Below the pieces are notes generated by a model. The model did no database searches, was not told the origin of the DNA, and was given only the letters and a program-made list of their open reading frames with translations. A stretch of 64,000 nt of DNA. Origin: Pseudoalteromonas sp. OOF1S-7. Its GTDB lineage: Bacteria > Pseudomonadota > Gammaproteobacteria > Enterobacterales > Alteromonadaceae. The stretch lies in the NCBI RefSeq assembly GCF_022347765.1, contig NZ_JAKRFZ010000001.1:1-64000 (forward strand), in the 5' to 3' direction. The number at the start of each line of letters is the position of its first letter. Position 1 is the stretch's first letter. Both the position numbers and the translations under genes were made by a program. Positions 1 to 9,245 of the stretch are shown in pieces.

Positions 1-40
1 TTTTAGCCAAGTCGATGGATAATGTGCTAACTTGATTCAT
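1..40 (-). CDS. IS110-family transposase, N-terminal codons only (runs off window)
   Basis: The first 13 codons read MNQVSTLSIDLAK from an ATG at position 40 and continue past the left edge. This opening is typical of IS110-family DEDD transposases, where SIDLAK carries the first catalytic Asp. An AGGAG ribosome-binding site lies just upstream on the minus strand. Only the N-terminus is visible, so intactness cannot be judged. Confidence 0.6.
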   Translation of the reverse strand, partial: MNQVSTLSIDLAK

Positions 41-128
41 GATGGATGCTCCTGTTAACTGTAAATATCACTCTCAGTTTGGCGCATTGACGCCGATTTA
101 GGAGCGTCCATCTCAATCACCCATTCCT

Positions 129-320
129 GATTACCTCAGACACCCATTCCAACGCTAGCAAGTGAAGCTGCAAATCCGGTTTCGTCTTCCTTCGCTCTTC
201 GCTTAGAAACATCTGCATTGTGTAGATTACCCCAGACATCCATTCCAAAACTAGCAAGTGATGCTGCAAATCCGGTTCCGTCTTCCTTTGCTCTTCGCTT
301 AGAAACATCTGCATTGTGTA
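129..320. repeat. 96-bp direct tandem duplication (two copies)
   Basis: Positions 129-224 and 225-320 are two adjacent copies of a 96-bp unit differing at only a few bases. Because 96 is a multiple of three, ORFs of 63-65 codons run through both copies on the minus strand with a 32-residue periodicity. They lack a credible start context and are not called as genes. The unit lies between the IS110 end and the histidine kinase terminus. I see no other gene in 41-461. Confidence 0.85.
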
Positions 321-461
321 TAAGCAAATCCCTTCTCGTAAACGCCTGGGGTGACCGGGATATATGTAGGTTATACCAGCGCTGGAAGCACCTGCATAAT
401 ATTCACATAGATCTCAGCTTACTCGGCTCATTGCAATTAATTAACAACCACACTTTTCCCT

Positions 462-1850
462 TTAACTGCTCCAATTCAACGATTCGCACTCAGTATCGCG
501 CTCAACAAACACGACTTTAAAGCTCGCACCGCCCTGCTCATTTTTGCAGGTGACGGTAAGTTTAGCGCGATGAAAATCGACGACTTCTTTAACGATAGAT
601 AAACCCAGTCCACTTCCGGTCAGGGTAGATTGCTCTTGTCGCCAGAAACGCTCGAACAGGCGGTCGTAGAATTGTGACTGGATCCCGGGGCCGTTGTCGC
701 TCACTTCCAGTTCAATGGCACTCACTCTGACCTGAATCTTGGCATTGTCCTGTGAGTGTTTCAGGGCGTTTTCGACCAGATTTTTTATCATAATATGCAC
801 GGCGGCTTTGTCTGCCAGGATCTGAGCTGTGCCAGGTTCCGTGTCCAGGCTTAGCTCTTTATCAAACTGTACTGCCAGCGGTGCCAGCATCATGCAAACT
901 TCCTGTGCCAGAGCTGACAGGCTTACCGGTACCTTGTTGTACACCACAAAGTTTTGCGCGCGAGAGAGATCTAAGAGTTGCTGCACAACCCGACTCATAT
1001 AGGCAACATCGTTGACGATTTCTTCGCGGATCTGAGGGGCAATATCGGCCAGCTGAACGCGGGTATTAAGCACGGCCAGTGGGGTTTTAAGCTCGTGGGC
1101 GGCGTTGGCCACAAAGCGCTTTTGTTCATCAAAGCCCCCCTCTACCCGCTCCATAGCCTGGTTCAGTGAATCCACAATCGGCTGAATCTCATAAGGCAAC
1201 CCCTCGTTACTGAGCCTGAAGCTCAGCTGCTCCGGTTTGATCTGCTTTAACTGGCCAGCTACGGCTTTAACGGGCCGCACCACAGAGCGCACCGATAAGT
1301 ACCCAACCACCATAAACACCCCAAATGCGGCAAAAATGGTAATGGCCGTCACCCGGTTTAATGCCGGGATCACGGCTTCGTTTGCCAGTTCTGTGATCAG
1401 ATCATTGCGTGCCATGTCCAGCAACAGCGCCTGTCCGTCCAGTGTGAGTTCGGTACGAAAACGATCAACGCCATCAAGGTGCGAATACCCAAACGCAATG
1501 GTGTCGGTCAGCGCCGCCAGTGCTTCAGAGCCCTGTTCACTGTTTACAGACTGGAGCAATACCTGCCCATCCTCGGCGCGCAAAACACGAAACGCAAAGT
1601 TATTGTACAAGGCGTCATAGCCCCACTTTTCAATTACATTATCAGGGGTATACACAAGTTGCTGTTGCTCAAAATGCAGTGCATCCCCTACGTCCTCAAT
1701 CATACCTTTCATACTGACTTCGAGCGCCAGGTTGGCATAGTTCATCGAAAACAGGTGCAAGATCACACCTATTCCGGTGAACACCACCGAGCCTATCAGA
1801 ATAAAATGCAGGTAGATCTTGCGGGCGAGGGAGTTTTTTATGATTTTCAT
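462..1850 (-). CDS. Sensor histidine kinase of the efflux operon
   Basis: This 462-residue membrane kinase probably senses an envelope signal and phosphorylates the response regulator encoded immediately upstream. Two membrane segments (about 12-34 and 167-187) bracket a periplasmic sensor region. A HAMP linker follows, then a HisKA box with the phospho-acceptor H252 in NAAHELKTP. The ATPase domain has an N box near 357-361, a DNGPG motif at 385-389 and GSGLGL at 412-417. Its start overlaps the regulator stop by 4 bp, so translation is probably coupled. It is of the QseC/PmrB type, but the stimulus cannot be read from the sequence. Confidence 0.93.
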   Translation of the reverse strand: MKIIKNSLARKIYLHFILIGSVVFTGIGVILHLFSMNYANLALEVSMKGMIEDVGDALHFEQQQLVYTPDNVIEKWGYDALYNNFAFRVLRAEDGQVLLQSVNSEQGSEALAALTDTIAFGYSHLDGVDRFRTELTLDGQALLLDMARNDLITELANEAVIPALNRVTAITIFAAFGVFMVVGYLSVRSVVRPVKAVAGQLKQIKPEQLSFRLSNEGLPYEIQPIVDSLNQAMERVEGGFDEQKRFVANAAHELKTPLAVLNTRVQLADIAPQIREEIVNDVAYMSRVVQQLLDLSRAQNFVVYNKVPVSLSALAQEVCMMLAPLAVQFDKELSLDTEPGTAQILADKAAVHIMIKNLVENALKHSQDNAKIQVRVSAIELEVSDNGPGIQSQFYDRLFERFWRQEQSTLTGSGLGLSIVKEVVDFHRAKLTVTCKNEQGGASFKVVFVERDTECESLNWSS

Positions 1851-2512
1851 GCCAGTATATATCCTATGCCACGGAGCGTTTTAATGGTGACGCCCGCCTC
1901 AGTACCATCAAGCTTTTTGCGAATTCGATGTACCGCTACCTGCAAAGCGTTATCGGTTACTTCAAACCCCATGGCATAAATGGCGTCGTATAATGCATCT
2001 TTGCCCACGGTTAAGCCAACATGGCGCAGCAGATATTCCAGGATAGCCACTTCTGTCTTACCCATTGAGAGGTTCTCGCCGCCTACCGTTACGCGGCGAG
2101 ATTTCGGGTCAAGCGCCAGGTTACCATGAGACAATAAAGTGCCAGTGTACTGACTGGGACGACGCAGCAGAGCACGCATTCGTGCCAGTAGCTCACCGAT
2201 ATCAAACGGCTTATTGATATAATCATCTGCGCCCAGATCCAACCCGGCTATACGATCATCCACGCTGCCCCGCGCAGTTAAGATCAAGACAGGCACCGGA
2301 TTGTCAGCTCCTCGTAACGTTGCTATTACGTCCAGTCCGTCTTTGTCGGGTAGCCCGAGATCCAGAATAATGGCGTCGTAGTGCCATAATGCCATTTGAT
2401 CGCGTAATGCGCCCGCACTGGTGGCTATATCAGCCGCGTAGCCTTCTTTGGTCATGGCCTGTTGGATAAAACTGGCCAGTTGCAGGTTATCTTCGGTGAT
2501 CAAAATGCGCAT
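1847..2512 (-). CDS. OmpR-family response regulator
   Basis: This 221-residue two-component regulator has an N-terminal receiver domain with acidic residues at E7/D8, phospho-acceptor D51 and K101. A winged-helix OmpR/PhoB DNA-binding domain occupies about residues 125-221. It follows the RND pump gene by 58 bp and overlaps the kinase gene by 4 bp. It therefore most likely autoregulates this efflux operon. The pump, adaptor and two-component system on one strand resemble other self-regulated RND operons, but the target promoter is inferred. Confidence 0.94.
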   Translation of the reverse strand: MRILITEDNLQLASFIQQAMTKEGYAADIATSAGALRDQMALWHYDAIILDLGLPDKDGLDVIATLRGADNPVPVLILTARGSVDDRIAGLDLGADDYINKPFDIGELLARMRALLRRPSQYTGTLLSHGNLALDPKSRRVTVGGENLSMGKTEVAILEYLLRHVGLTVGKDALYDAIYAMGFEVTDNALQVAVHRIRKKLDGTEAGVTIKTLRGIGYILA

Positions 2513-2570
2513 ACTACTTTCTCCACTCTTTTGCCTTACTGTACTTGTTCTACTTTATTCCAGACAGGTT

Positions 2571-5500
2571 TTACGTCAGCTCAGGTAATGCAATTGACTT
2601 TGACCTGGTACGCTTTGGCAACAACCATTGCAACAGAACAGGGATCACCACCAGCACCAGAATGGTTGAAGTGATCAATCCGCCAATCACAGCCCATGCC
2701 AGTGGCGGCCACAGAGGACTGCTGGCCGAGGTTAAAGGTAGCATACCCACTATGGTTGTGACCGAAGTGACTATAACAGGACGCACCCTGTTTTGTACCG
2801 ATAGCATGATAGCTGCCTGCGTATTCTTCCCCGCTTGTACGTACAACAAAGTACCGTCGATCAATAAGATAGCATTGTTCACGACTATTCCTGCCAGTGC
2901 CAGGATCCCTAACACCGACATAAACCCGAACGGCACCTGAGCCAGGCTCAGCATAGCCGGCGCACCAATGACGGCGAAGGGAATGCTCAGCATCACCAGC
3001 AAAGTTAAACGTAACGAATTAAACTGCAGCACCAAGGCAATAAAGAGCAACAGCGCACCAGCTGGCAGGGTTTTAAACAAGGCATTGTTTGCCTCGCCAG
3101 ACTCAGCCATTTCTCCGCCAAATGCTAACTGTAATCCGTATCGCTCAGCAATAGCAGTCAGCTCTGGCATCAACTCAGTGAGCAGCGCAGCCTCATCCAC
3201 GCCGGGTGCAACTTCGCTGATCAGTTTAACCACGGGTACACCGTTTCTGCGCGCCAAAATGGCTGACTGGCCGACTATCTTAGTATCAGCAAGCACATGA
3301 ATCGGAACAGGTTTTTCGGTCAGTGAGGTCAGTACGCCGGTGTTCATCAGATCAATACTGTCATGACTTGAATCCGGGTCATACAGCACAACGGATGTAG
3401 GCTCATCATTAAAGCTCACCTGAGTCATGGTTAGCCCTGCACTACGCCATGCAAGATAATCATTAAGCTGGCTTTCAGTGAGGCCAAGCTGACTCAGCCG
3501 TTGCTGATCAAAAGTCATGGTCAGCTGAGGCACGGCTCCCGAGTAGGCTTTGCCGGGTGCGTCAAACCGCCCATCTGAGCTCAGTAAGGCAAATACCTCT
3601 TCGCCCGCCCTGCGTAAGATTTTATAGTCTTCACCGCTTAGCCACATTACCACCGTACTTTCCAGTGGCGGCCCTTGCCCGAGCTCCCGGGCTCGCAGGA
3701 TGGCTTCCGGGTAGTCGCTTTGCAATTGGTCGTTCAGCTGTTCAACCAGCAACCTAATATCGGTATGCGCTTGGGCGGTCAGTACCACCCGGCCAATATG
3801 GCTTTCATCCGGTTTTTGCGCCAGGTTGTAGTAAAAGCGCGGGCCGGAGAAACCATTGAATACCAGGGTGCGCCGCACATCGGCATGTGCACTGATGTCT
3901 TCAGCTATCCGGTTTAATGTACTTGCTGTAAGCTGCTTGTGCGTACCCATGGGCTGCTCCACATCCACAATGGCCTGATTGCGGTTGGTTTTTGGAAAAA
4001 ACTCACCATCGGCCTGCGGCAGGGACATCAACCCGGCGCATAGTCCAAATACAGCAACTAACGTCAGCGTTTTGTGCTGTAAGGTAAACTTAGATAAAGC
4101 CAGTGCGCCCTGCTCTAAAATATGTTGCAGTTGCTGCTGCCAGCAAGAAACCGGACTTTTACGCACAGGCAAGTAACGGTTTAGCAAAGGCACCAGCGTT
4201 AACGCAATGACGTAACTGGCCACAATACACAAAATCACCATGACCGGAATACTGGCGATAAAATCGGCCACACTGCCTTTGGCCATCAGCATTGGCAAAA
4301 ACACCGCAATGGTTGTCACGGTTGCAGCACACAGTGGACGCCACAACTCGGTGATACTTTGGATGGCACTGAGTAATGGCTCTAAACCCGCTGACATATG
4401 CCGGTTAAACCGCTCAGCAACCACAATGCAGTTGTCGACCATCAGGCCTAAAGATAAAATCAGCCCGGCAATGGTCATCTGGTGCAATACACCATCCATC
4501 GCACTGAAAGCGGCAATGGCCGACAATGTGATAACAATAACGGCAATACACACACTTACAGCGCCACTGGCAGAGAGGAAAATAAACAAAATAACAGCAA
4601 TGGCAACCAGGCTCAGCATTAACGATTGCATTAGCCCGTCTTTGCGCTTTTTCGCCCACTTGGGCTGAAACAGCTCTATCGTTACAGCGTCTGCCCCATA
4701 AACCTCATTGAATTGCTCAACCAGCTGGGTAACCTGCTCACCCGCCTGTGCAATGCGGATCCGGTTGGGCACCAGAGTCACCGCCACACCAACGCGTTGC
4801 TGGCCGTCAATCCAAAAAGACTCACTGGCTTTTGGATCGGGACGATAATGGATATCGGCCAGCGTAGATAAAGGCAGTTGCTGGCCCTGGCTGGTTGTCA
4901 CAAGTTTACCCTTTAACTCAGCCAGAGAATCCAGTTGAGCCACAGGTGACAGAATAAGATTAGCCCGGTCATCGGTGATACTGGCAACCGAGTCAATCTG
5001 ATTGGCACCGGCGATACGCTGGGCAATCTGCGCGGGAGTAACACCCGTTTGTAACATAGTTTGCTGTGAATACGCCACCGCTATCTGGCTGCCCGGGTCG
5101 CCCACCAGCTGAGCATTGCGCACTGTACTGAGCGCCAATATCTGATCTCGCAACTTAATGGCAAGCTGGCGCTCCTGTAGCAGGTCGCCCCGACTGCCAA
5201 CAGACAATAAAATACCCTGGGTGTCCTGCACACGATCTAAGATAACCATAGACAGCGCCGGATTACTCTGGCGTATGGGGGCAACCCCTTCTTTGATACG
5301 CTGCCAAACCTGATCGGTGTTATACACGGTTTCTTTCAGCTCTATATCCAGCGACGCAGCGCCGTGTTTCACCTGCGCGCTATAGGTCTGGATTTCATCG
5401 ATTTGCGCTAAAACACGCTCCAGAGGTCGAATATAGTGCTGTGCCAGAGATTCAGCTTCCAGGCCACTGGCATTGAGTACAATCATACCATTGCGATACG

Positions 5501-5618
5501 GGAAGCTGGGATCTTCTTGCTCCGGGGCGCTGAACCAGCCACCTAAACCGGCAAGACACAAAATACATACCAGACCCAAAATAAGGCGAGGATTAACAAA
5601 CCAGGGAGGTCGAATCAC
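2571..5618 (-). CDS. RND efflux transporter, inner-membrane pump subunit
   Basis: This 1015-residue protein has the usual RND size and layout: an N-terminal membrane helix, a large periplasmic loop, a block of helices, and a repeat of this in the second half. It should use the proton gradient to export small molecules through a tripartite complex with the adaptor encoded just upstream. The fourth-helix relay motif reads VDN (D395) where AcrB has two adjacent Asp residues. This fits a divergent RND branch, so the substrate is unknown. The gene starts 3 bp after the adaptor stop. No outer-membrane TolC-type gene is present in the window. Confidence 0.93.
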   Translation of the reverse strand: MIRPPWFVNPRLILGLVCILCLAGLGGWFSAPEQEDPSFPYRNGMIVLNASGLEAESLAQHYIRPLERVLAQIDEIQTYSAQVKHGAASLDIELKETVYNTDQVWQRIKEGVAPIRQSNPALSMVILDRVQDTQGILLSVGSRGDLLQERQLAIKLRDQILALSTVRNAQLVGDPGSQIAVAYSQQTMLQTGVTPAQIAQRIAGANQIDSVASITDDRANLILSPVAQLDSLAELKGKLVTTSQGQQLPLSTLADIHYRPDPKASESFWIDGQQRVGVAVTLVPNRIRIAQAGEQVTQLVEQFNEVYGADAVTIELFQPKWAKKRKDGLMQSLMLSLVAIAVILFIFLSASGAVSVCIAVIVITLSAIAAFSAMDGVLHQMTIAGLILSLGLMVDNCIVVAERFNRHMSAGLEPLLSAIQSITELWRPLCAATVTTIAVFLPMLMAKGSVADFIASIPVMVILCIVASYVIALTLVPLLNRYLPVRKSPVSCWQQQLQHILEQGALALSKFTLQHKTLTLVAVFGLCAGLMSLPQADGEFFPKTNRNQAIVDVEQPMGTHKQLTASTLNRIAEDISAHADVRRTLVFNGFSGPRFYYNLAQKPDESHIGRVVLTAQAHTDIRLLVEQLNDQLQSDYPEAILRARELGQGPPLESTVVMWLSGEDYKILRRAGEEVFALLSSDGRFDAPGKAYSGAVPQLTMTFDQQRLSQLGLTESQLNDYLAWRSAGLTMTQVSFNDEPTSVVLYDPDSSHDSIDLMNTGVLTSLTEKPVPIHVLADTKIVGQSAILARRNGVPVVKLISEVAPGVDEAALLTELMPELTAIAERYGLQLAFGGEMAESGEANNALFKTLPAGALLLFIALVLQFNSLRLTLLVMLSIPFAVIGAPAMLSLAQVPFGFMSVLGILALAGIVVNNAILLIDGTLLYVQAGKNTQAAIMLSVQNRVRPVIVTSVTTIVGMLPLTSASSPLWPPLAWAVIGGLITSTILVLVVIPVLLQWLLPKRTRSKSIALPELT

Positions 5619-5621
5619 AAC

Positions 5622-6689
5622 TTACTCCTTATCAAACGAGTGGTTTAGCGGCATGCGGCTATCAGCAAATATCAGTGCGGGCGCTTCGAGTGACTCAGGA
5701 CTGCTGACAAGAATATGGTTTGCGCGCCCGGCTATTACCTGAACATAACGGCGCTGCTCAGGCTCTGATTGCAGTACCACATAGGGCTGACTGGCATCGT
5801 CATAGTGTAAGGCACCACCAGGCAGGCGATACAAAGGTTGATCTGAAATCGGAATTTTTAATTGCGCATTCAGGCCCATCCAGGTCTGATTGTGCGCTTC
5901 TAGCTGGACTTTCAAAAAAAAGAAGGGAGCGCGTGACCCCAGCGGCAAAGTACGCTCTACTATCATGCCTGTTACCGACTCGTTCAGCGCCGGCACAAAA
6001 ACCTCCATATATTCCTGCTGGCTGATTTTCAGTGCTACTTCTTCCGGTATCGCAAAACGAGCATGTAAAGCGGATGCGGCCTGAAAGTTCAGTATCGTCT
6101 GGCCAGCCTCTGCAAACTCCTTGCGCCTTACCAACAGGTCACTCACTACCCCGTCGAACGGGGCACTGATGGTGAGCTCCGCAAGCTGATTGCGTGCGGC
6201 ATTCACCTCGGCCTGTGCTTTATTGACTTGCTGATAAGCCATATCCAGATTACGTCGGCGTTGATCTAACTGCGACTGGGTTTGCAAATTGCGTTTAACC
6301 AGTGCTTCGGCGCGTTCGAATTCAGCCTGACTGTTGGTCAGCTCTGCCTGTGTGCGCTGAAGCTCTGCCCGCGTTTGTTCAAGCAGGGCAAATGCAACAG
6401 GATCGTAAAGCTCCATTAGTACCGTACCACGCGTCACAAATTGCCCGGCACGTACCCAGAGCTTTTCAACCCTCCCCGATTTTAACGCGGCCAGCTGGGT
6501 GTCTTCGGCCCCTTCTATCTGGCCAAAAAACACTTTTTGTGGCACCTCGACTACTCGCTCAGGCATCGCAGTGGCAAACTGAATCGCCCTGGCATGGTTT
6601 GTTTGTGCCTCTGTATTGACTTCTCTTTGCTGATCCTGGCAGCCCAGCATGGCGACCAGACCCAAAAGGATAAGCGCTTTAGAAGACAT
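5622..6689 (-). CDS. RND efflux periplasmic adaptor (membrane fusion) lipoprotein
   Basis: This 355-residue adaptor links the RND pump to an outer-membrane channel. The N-terminus is a lipoprotein signal (SSKALILLGLVAMLGC) with lipidated C17. It is followed by a barrel-sandwich region, a long alpha-helical hairpin rich in Gln/Glu/Ala, and a beta-barrel domain. I chose the ATG at 6689 because a GGGG ribosome site lies 7 nt upstream and it puts the lipobox at the start. The longer frame to 6761 adds an implausible leader. It overlaps the end of the mipA-like gene by 11 bp, indicating one operon. Confidence 0.9.
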   Translation of the reverse strand: MSSKALILLGLVAMLGCQDQQREVNTEAQTNHARAIQFATAMPERVVEVPQKVFFGQIEGAEDTQLAALKSGRVEKLWVRAGQFVTRGTVLMELYDPVAFALLEQTRAELQRTQAELTNSQAEFERAEALVKRNLQTQSQLDQRRRNLDMAYQQVNKAQAEVNAARNQLAELTISAPFDGVVSDLLVRRKEFAEAGQTILNFQAASALHARFAIPEEVALKISQQEYMEVFVPALNESVTGMIVERTLPLGSRAPFFFLKVQLEAHNQTWMGLNAQLKIPISDQPLYRLPGGALHYDDASQPYVVLQSEPEQRRYVQVIAGRANHILVSSPESLEAPALIFADSRMPLNHSFDKE

Positions 6690-7422
6690 ACACATACCCC
6701 AACAGTAACTGCACAGCACCGGATTGCTCGATAAGCGGAGAGTCTTTAATTTCGCTGCCATAAGCGGTGTAACTCAGATCGGCTTTTATCATATGGTTAC
6801 GACCAAAAAACCAATCACTGGAGACACCCACTTCAAGATTCGTGGTTGCGTCACCTGTATAAGCAATGCGCCCGGTGCGCTGCTCTGTTGGTAATACACC
6901 ATAGTAATAATCAACCAGGTCCTCACTCAAATAGCTTGCAGAGACATAAGGCGTTATCCGCCCGTCACCAAGCGTAAACGGCACACCATAGCTGACACTT
7001 GCTTCATAGCCTTTGTGGGTGCTGGTGACATCATGCATAAAGGAGAAACCAAACTCGCCAAACCCCGTATCAAATTCCCCTTCAAAGCCAAAATCAAAGC
7101 TCATATCTCTGTCTACCATCCCCAGGAAAATATCACCGTCGTCTTCTTCGTAGCCATCCAGTCTCAACTGCCCCACCACTGATAACTCAATATTGTCGTG
7201 CTGCCAGACTTTATAGCTACCGCGCGGCCCCAGTAATGAAAAATTGCCATACTGGATGGCCAGAACGGGCACTAAAGTGGTCTGATTGCCAACATCTGTG
7301 TAGCCCTGTTCCTGAGATACAACCGCCGCGCCAACTCCCCATTGAATGCCTTGATTCGGCTCATCAGCCAGAGCCGAAATACTCATTAGTACCAGGGGAA
7401 TCAAAGAAACTGATTTGTTCAT
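6679..7422 (-). CDS. MipA/OmpV family outer-membrane protein
   Basis: This 247-residue protein has a signal peptide cleaved after SALA (residue 19). The rest is aromatic- and Gly-rich alternating beta strands ending in YVYVF, the terminal aromatic signature of outer-membrane barrels. It resembles the MipA/OmpV scaffold family. It is the first gene of the efflux operon and overlaps the adaptor start. MipA-like genes are known to sit next to two-component and efflux genes. Whether it acts as a porin, a scaffold or a sensor input is not visible. Confidence 0.85.
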   Translation of the reverse strand: MNKSVSLIPLVLMSISALADEPNQGIQWGVGAAVVSQEQGYTDVGNQTTLVPVLAIQYGNFSLLGPRGSYKVWQHDNIELSVVGQLRLDGYEEDDGDIFLGMVDRDMSFDFGFEGEFDTGFGEFGFSFMHDVTSTHKGYEASVSYGVPFTLGDGRITPYVSASYLSEDLVDYYYGVLPTEQRTGRIAYTGDATTNLEVGVSSDWFFGRNHMIKADLSYTAYGSEIKDSPLIEQSGAVQLLLGYVYVF

Positions 7423-7589
7423 TGCTGTGCTCCGTTATTCAAACTTATTGGGTCGGACAACGCTTTTGTCCGGGGTTGAGTGAAATTTAAAGGAACAAAC
7501 TTTCTTGAAACTTACAGGATGGAAATTTTTGAAAAGGGTGAAAGTTTCGCCGTACAGGCATTATTTGAGAAGCAATAATGAAAAGTAAA

Positions 7590-7622
7590 GAGCAGCCGTT
7601 AGCCATAAGGCTACCACTGCTC
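7590..7622 (-). terminator. Intrinsic terminator for the small secreted protein gene
   Basis: GAGCAG (7590-7595) pairs with CTGCTC (7617-7622), and an inner TAGCC/GGCTA stem closes on an ATAA loop. Read on the minus strand it is followed by TTTACTTTTC. It lies 84 bp past the stop of the gene at 7706-8035. Confidence 0.6.
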
Positions 7623-7705
7623 ACTGTTTAAAAATGCAGGTGCTTGCTTTTATTCGACATATACACTCAAGTTTTAAGTGCTCGTTACAACCATGCCCTG
7701 GCACC

Positions 7706-8035
7706 TTACTTTGAGTTTAAAGACCTGAAGTTAGATACACCTGTGTAGATCGAACATTCATCATATCCACTTACAGTAACCGTCTTACCGGCTGCGTATG
7801 CAGCCATAATTAAACTCATGTAAGCTTTACCTGTCGAGGTAGATATATCCACAACATAATCAAAATGCTCGTTAGTATGGCATGATGGTTTGTATTTTAT
7901 TGCTCCATTCACTTTAAAAAACAGCTTGTCGCCGTAAACAGGCCCCGTTAAAAGTGACGTGATCTTTCCTGTTTGATTAGATGCAGCAAAAGATGCTCCA
8001 CTGAAAAATATGCACGCAGCAAGTAAGTACTTCAT
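7706..8035 (-). CDS. Small secreted protein of unknown function
   Basis: This 109-residue protein has a clear signal peptide (MKYLLAACIFFSGASFA) and a mature domain of about 90 residues. The mature part holds two cysteines (in KPSCHT and YDECSIY) that could form a disulfide. It also has a helix-like stretch GKAYMSLIMAAYAAGK between probable beta strands. I chose the ATG at 8035 because GGGAG lies 6 nt upstream; the frame extends to 8176 without support. It resembles short periplasmic proteins seen in vibrios and relatives, but I do not recognise a named family or function. Confidence 0.75.
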   Translation of the reverse strand: MKYLLAACIFFSGASFAASNQTGKITSLLTGPVYGDKLFFKVNGAIKYKPSCHTNEHFDYVVDISTSTGKAYMSLIMAAYAAGKTVTVSGYDECSIYTGVSNFRSLNSK

Positions 8036-8216
8036 GAGTAACTCCCGAATAGATATTATTAGCGTACCTATTATATTGATAAAACTCTTCATTGGGTACA
8101 AATCATAATGATATGTGAATCTTTTATGGTTCAGAAGATTCAAAGGCACCCATTTCAAGTTGTCACTTTCCTCCACAGAAACGGGACGGATAACGCTGGG
8201 TGTTTACGTATTTTGG

Positions 8217-8248
8217 CGAGAGTAGCAACTGACGAGAGTAGCAACTGA
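8217..8248. repeat. 16-bp exact tandem duplication
   Basis: CGAGAGTAGCAACTGA occurs twice back to back at 8217-8232 and 8233-8248, between the small secreted gene and the broken Y1 transposase. No gene is seen in 8036-8324. Confidence 0.8.
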
Positions 8249-8324
8249 TATCCACTCCAAAACTTGCCTACCCCCGTTCCACCATCTGTGCTTTTAATCT
8301 GCTCCAAGGATAAGGACGAAGCAA

Positions 8325-8612
8325 ATGCCAGCGGCACGGAAAAGCCAGGTCAGTTTAAATGACACAAAATACTACCACTGTATCTCTCGCTGTGTCAGGC
8401 GCGCCTTTTTATGTGGTGAGGACCCGTTAACAGGCCAGTCTTACGAGCATCGCCGTGAATGGGTTGAAGATAAACTGCTCCTGCTGGCCACCATTTTCTG
8501 CATTGATATCTGCGCTTACGCTGTAATGAGCAATCACACTCACATCGTTTTGTATGTTGATGACAAAAAAGCCAACCGATTGTCTGATAAGGCTATCGTT
8601 ATCCGCTTGTAA
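8325..8612 (+). pseudogene. Y1-type (IS200/REP-associated) transposase, N-terminal fragment
   Basis: The first ~90 codons from the ATG at 8325 encode the N-terminus of a Y1_Tnp-domain transposase. It includes YYHCISRCVRRAFLCGED and the HUH metal-binding motif NHTHIVL. Such proteins are usually about 300 residues, but this frame breaks near VIRL at ~8606. The missing C-terminal part of the same family reappears at 9804-10277. The gene therefore appears to have been split by the intervening IS10-like remnant and DUF1203 cassette, losing perhaps 80-90 residues in the middle. Confidence 0.8.
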
Positions 8613-8619
8613 CTCCCCC

Positions 8620-9215
8620 ATAAACTGCCCCCAAATTCATGCCCGGCGCCTTGATTCATTAATGCTGGCCACTGAAACTTTGCTCGATAGCAATCAATTT
8701 TCTCTTACTAAGCTGGGTCGAAATATGAAAGGCCCTGTCGCTGTCAAGCACAATATCAAGCGTATGAACCGGCTGCTTGGCAGCACTGCCATGCATAACG
8801 ACCGACATGCTATTTACCGCTTTCATGCTCGCCTGACGTGTGGTGCTAATCCCATGTCTATTTTGCTGGTCGACTGGGCCGGTGTACGCGAACAACTGCG
8901 GCTGATGACTTTGCGTCTTCCGTCAGCATTCAGGGACGCTCAATGATAGTGTATGAGCGCACCTTCACGTTTGCTCAATACAACTCACCTAAGTCCCATC
9001 AATTGTTCCTTAATGAACTTGCCATTGTCCTTCCATAGAGAGCCTGCCTGATAAATGTATTCCACTCATCGTGATCGATGCTGGCTATCGAAAAACCTGG
9101 TTTAGATAAGTTGATAAAAAAGTTACCCCAATTGCCTGTGTTAGAAAGATGGTCGTTACCTTGAACTCGATACACAGAGAGGGAACAATGTGGGAAGCGC
9201 CAAATGCTGAAATTT
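8620..9215 (+). pseudogene. IS10-like (IS4 family) transposase remnant, frameshifted
   Basis: The frame from about 8625 reads PQIHARRLDSLMLATETLLD, then LGRNMKG, KHNIKRMNRLLGS and ILLVDWAGVREQLRL. These match the N-terminal half of IS10-group transposases, including the DDE Asp in LVDW. A frameshift near 8925 moves the reading to SMIVYERTFTFAQY. A stop follows near 9038, then a degraded DAGYRKTWF-like stretch with the second Asp. The C-terminal half is absent. It is non-functional and its terminal repeats were not identified. Confidence 0.78.
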
Positions 9216-9245
9216 AGCTATTGACGCCATAATCTCTTGTTATGC
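9215..9245 (-). other. Truncated attC site behind the DUF1203 gene
   Basis: On the minus strand the DUF1203 stop codon lies inside GCATAAC, followed by the AAG spacer and AGATTATGGCG. This is the same R-box and spacer arrangement as the other cassettes in this array. The matching second half is missing where IS10-like sequence begins. I read it as an integron attC cut by the insertion. Confidence 0.45.

Noticed and set aside
117..327. Minus-strand ORFs of 63-65 codons in the left repeat
   Set aside because: Two overlapping frames run through a 96-bp tandem repeat without ribosome sites; they are more likely repeat-derived than coding.
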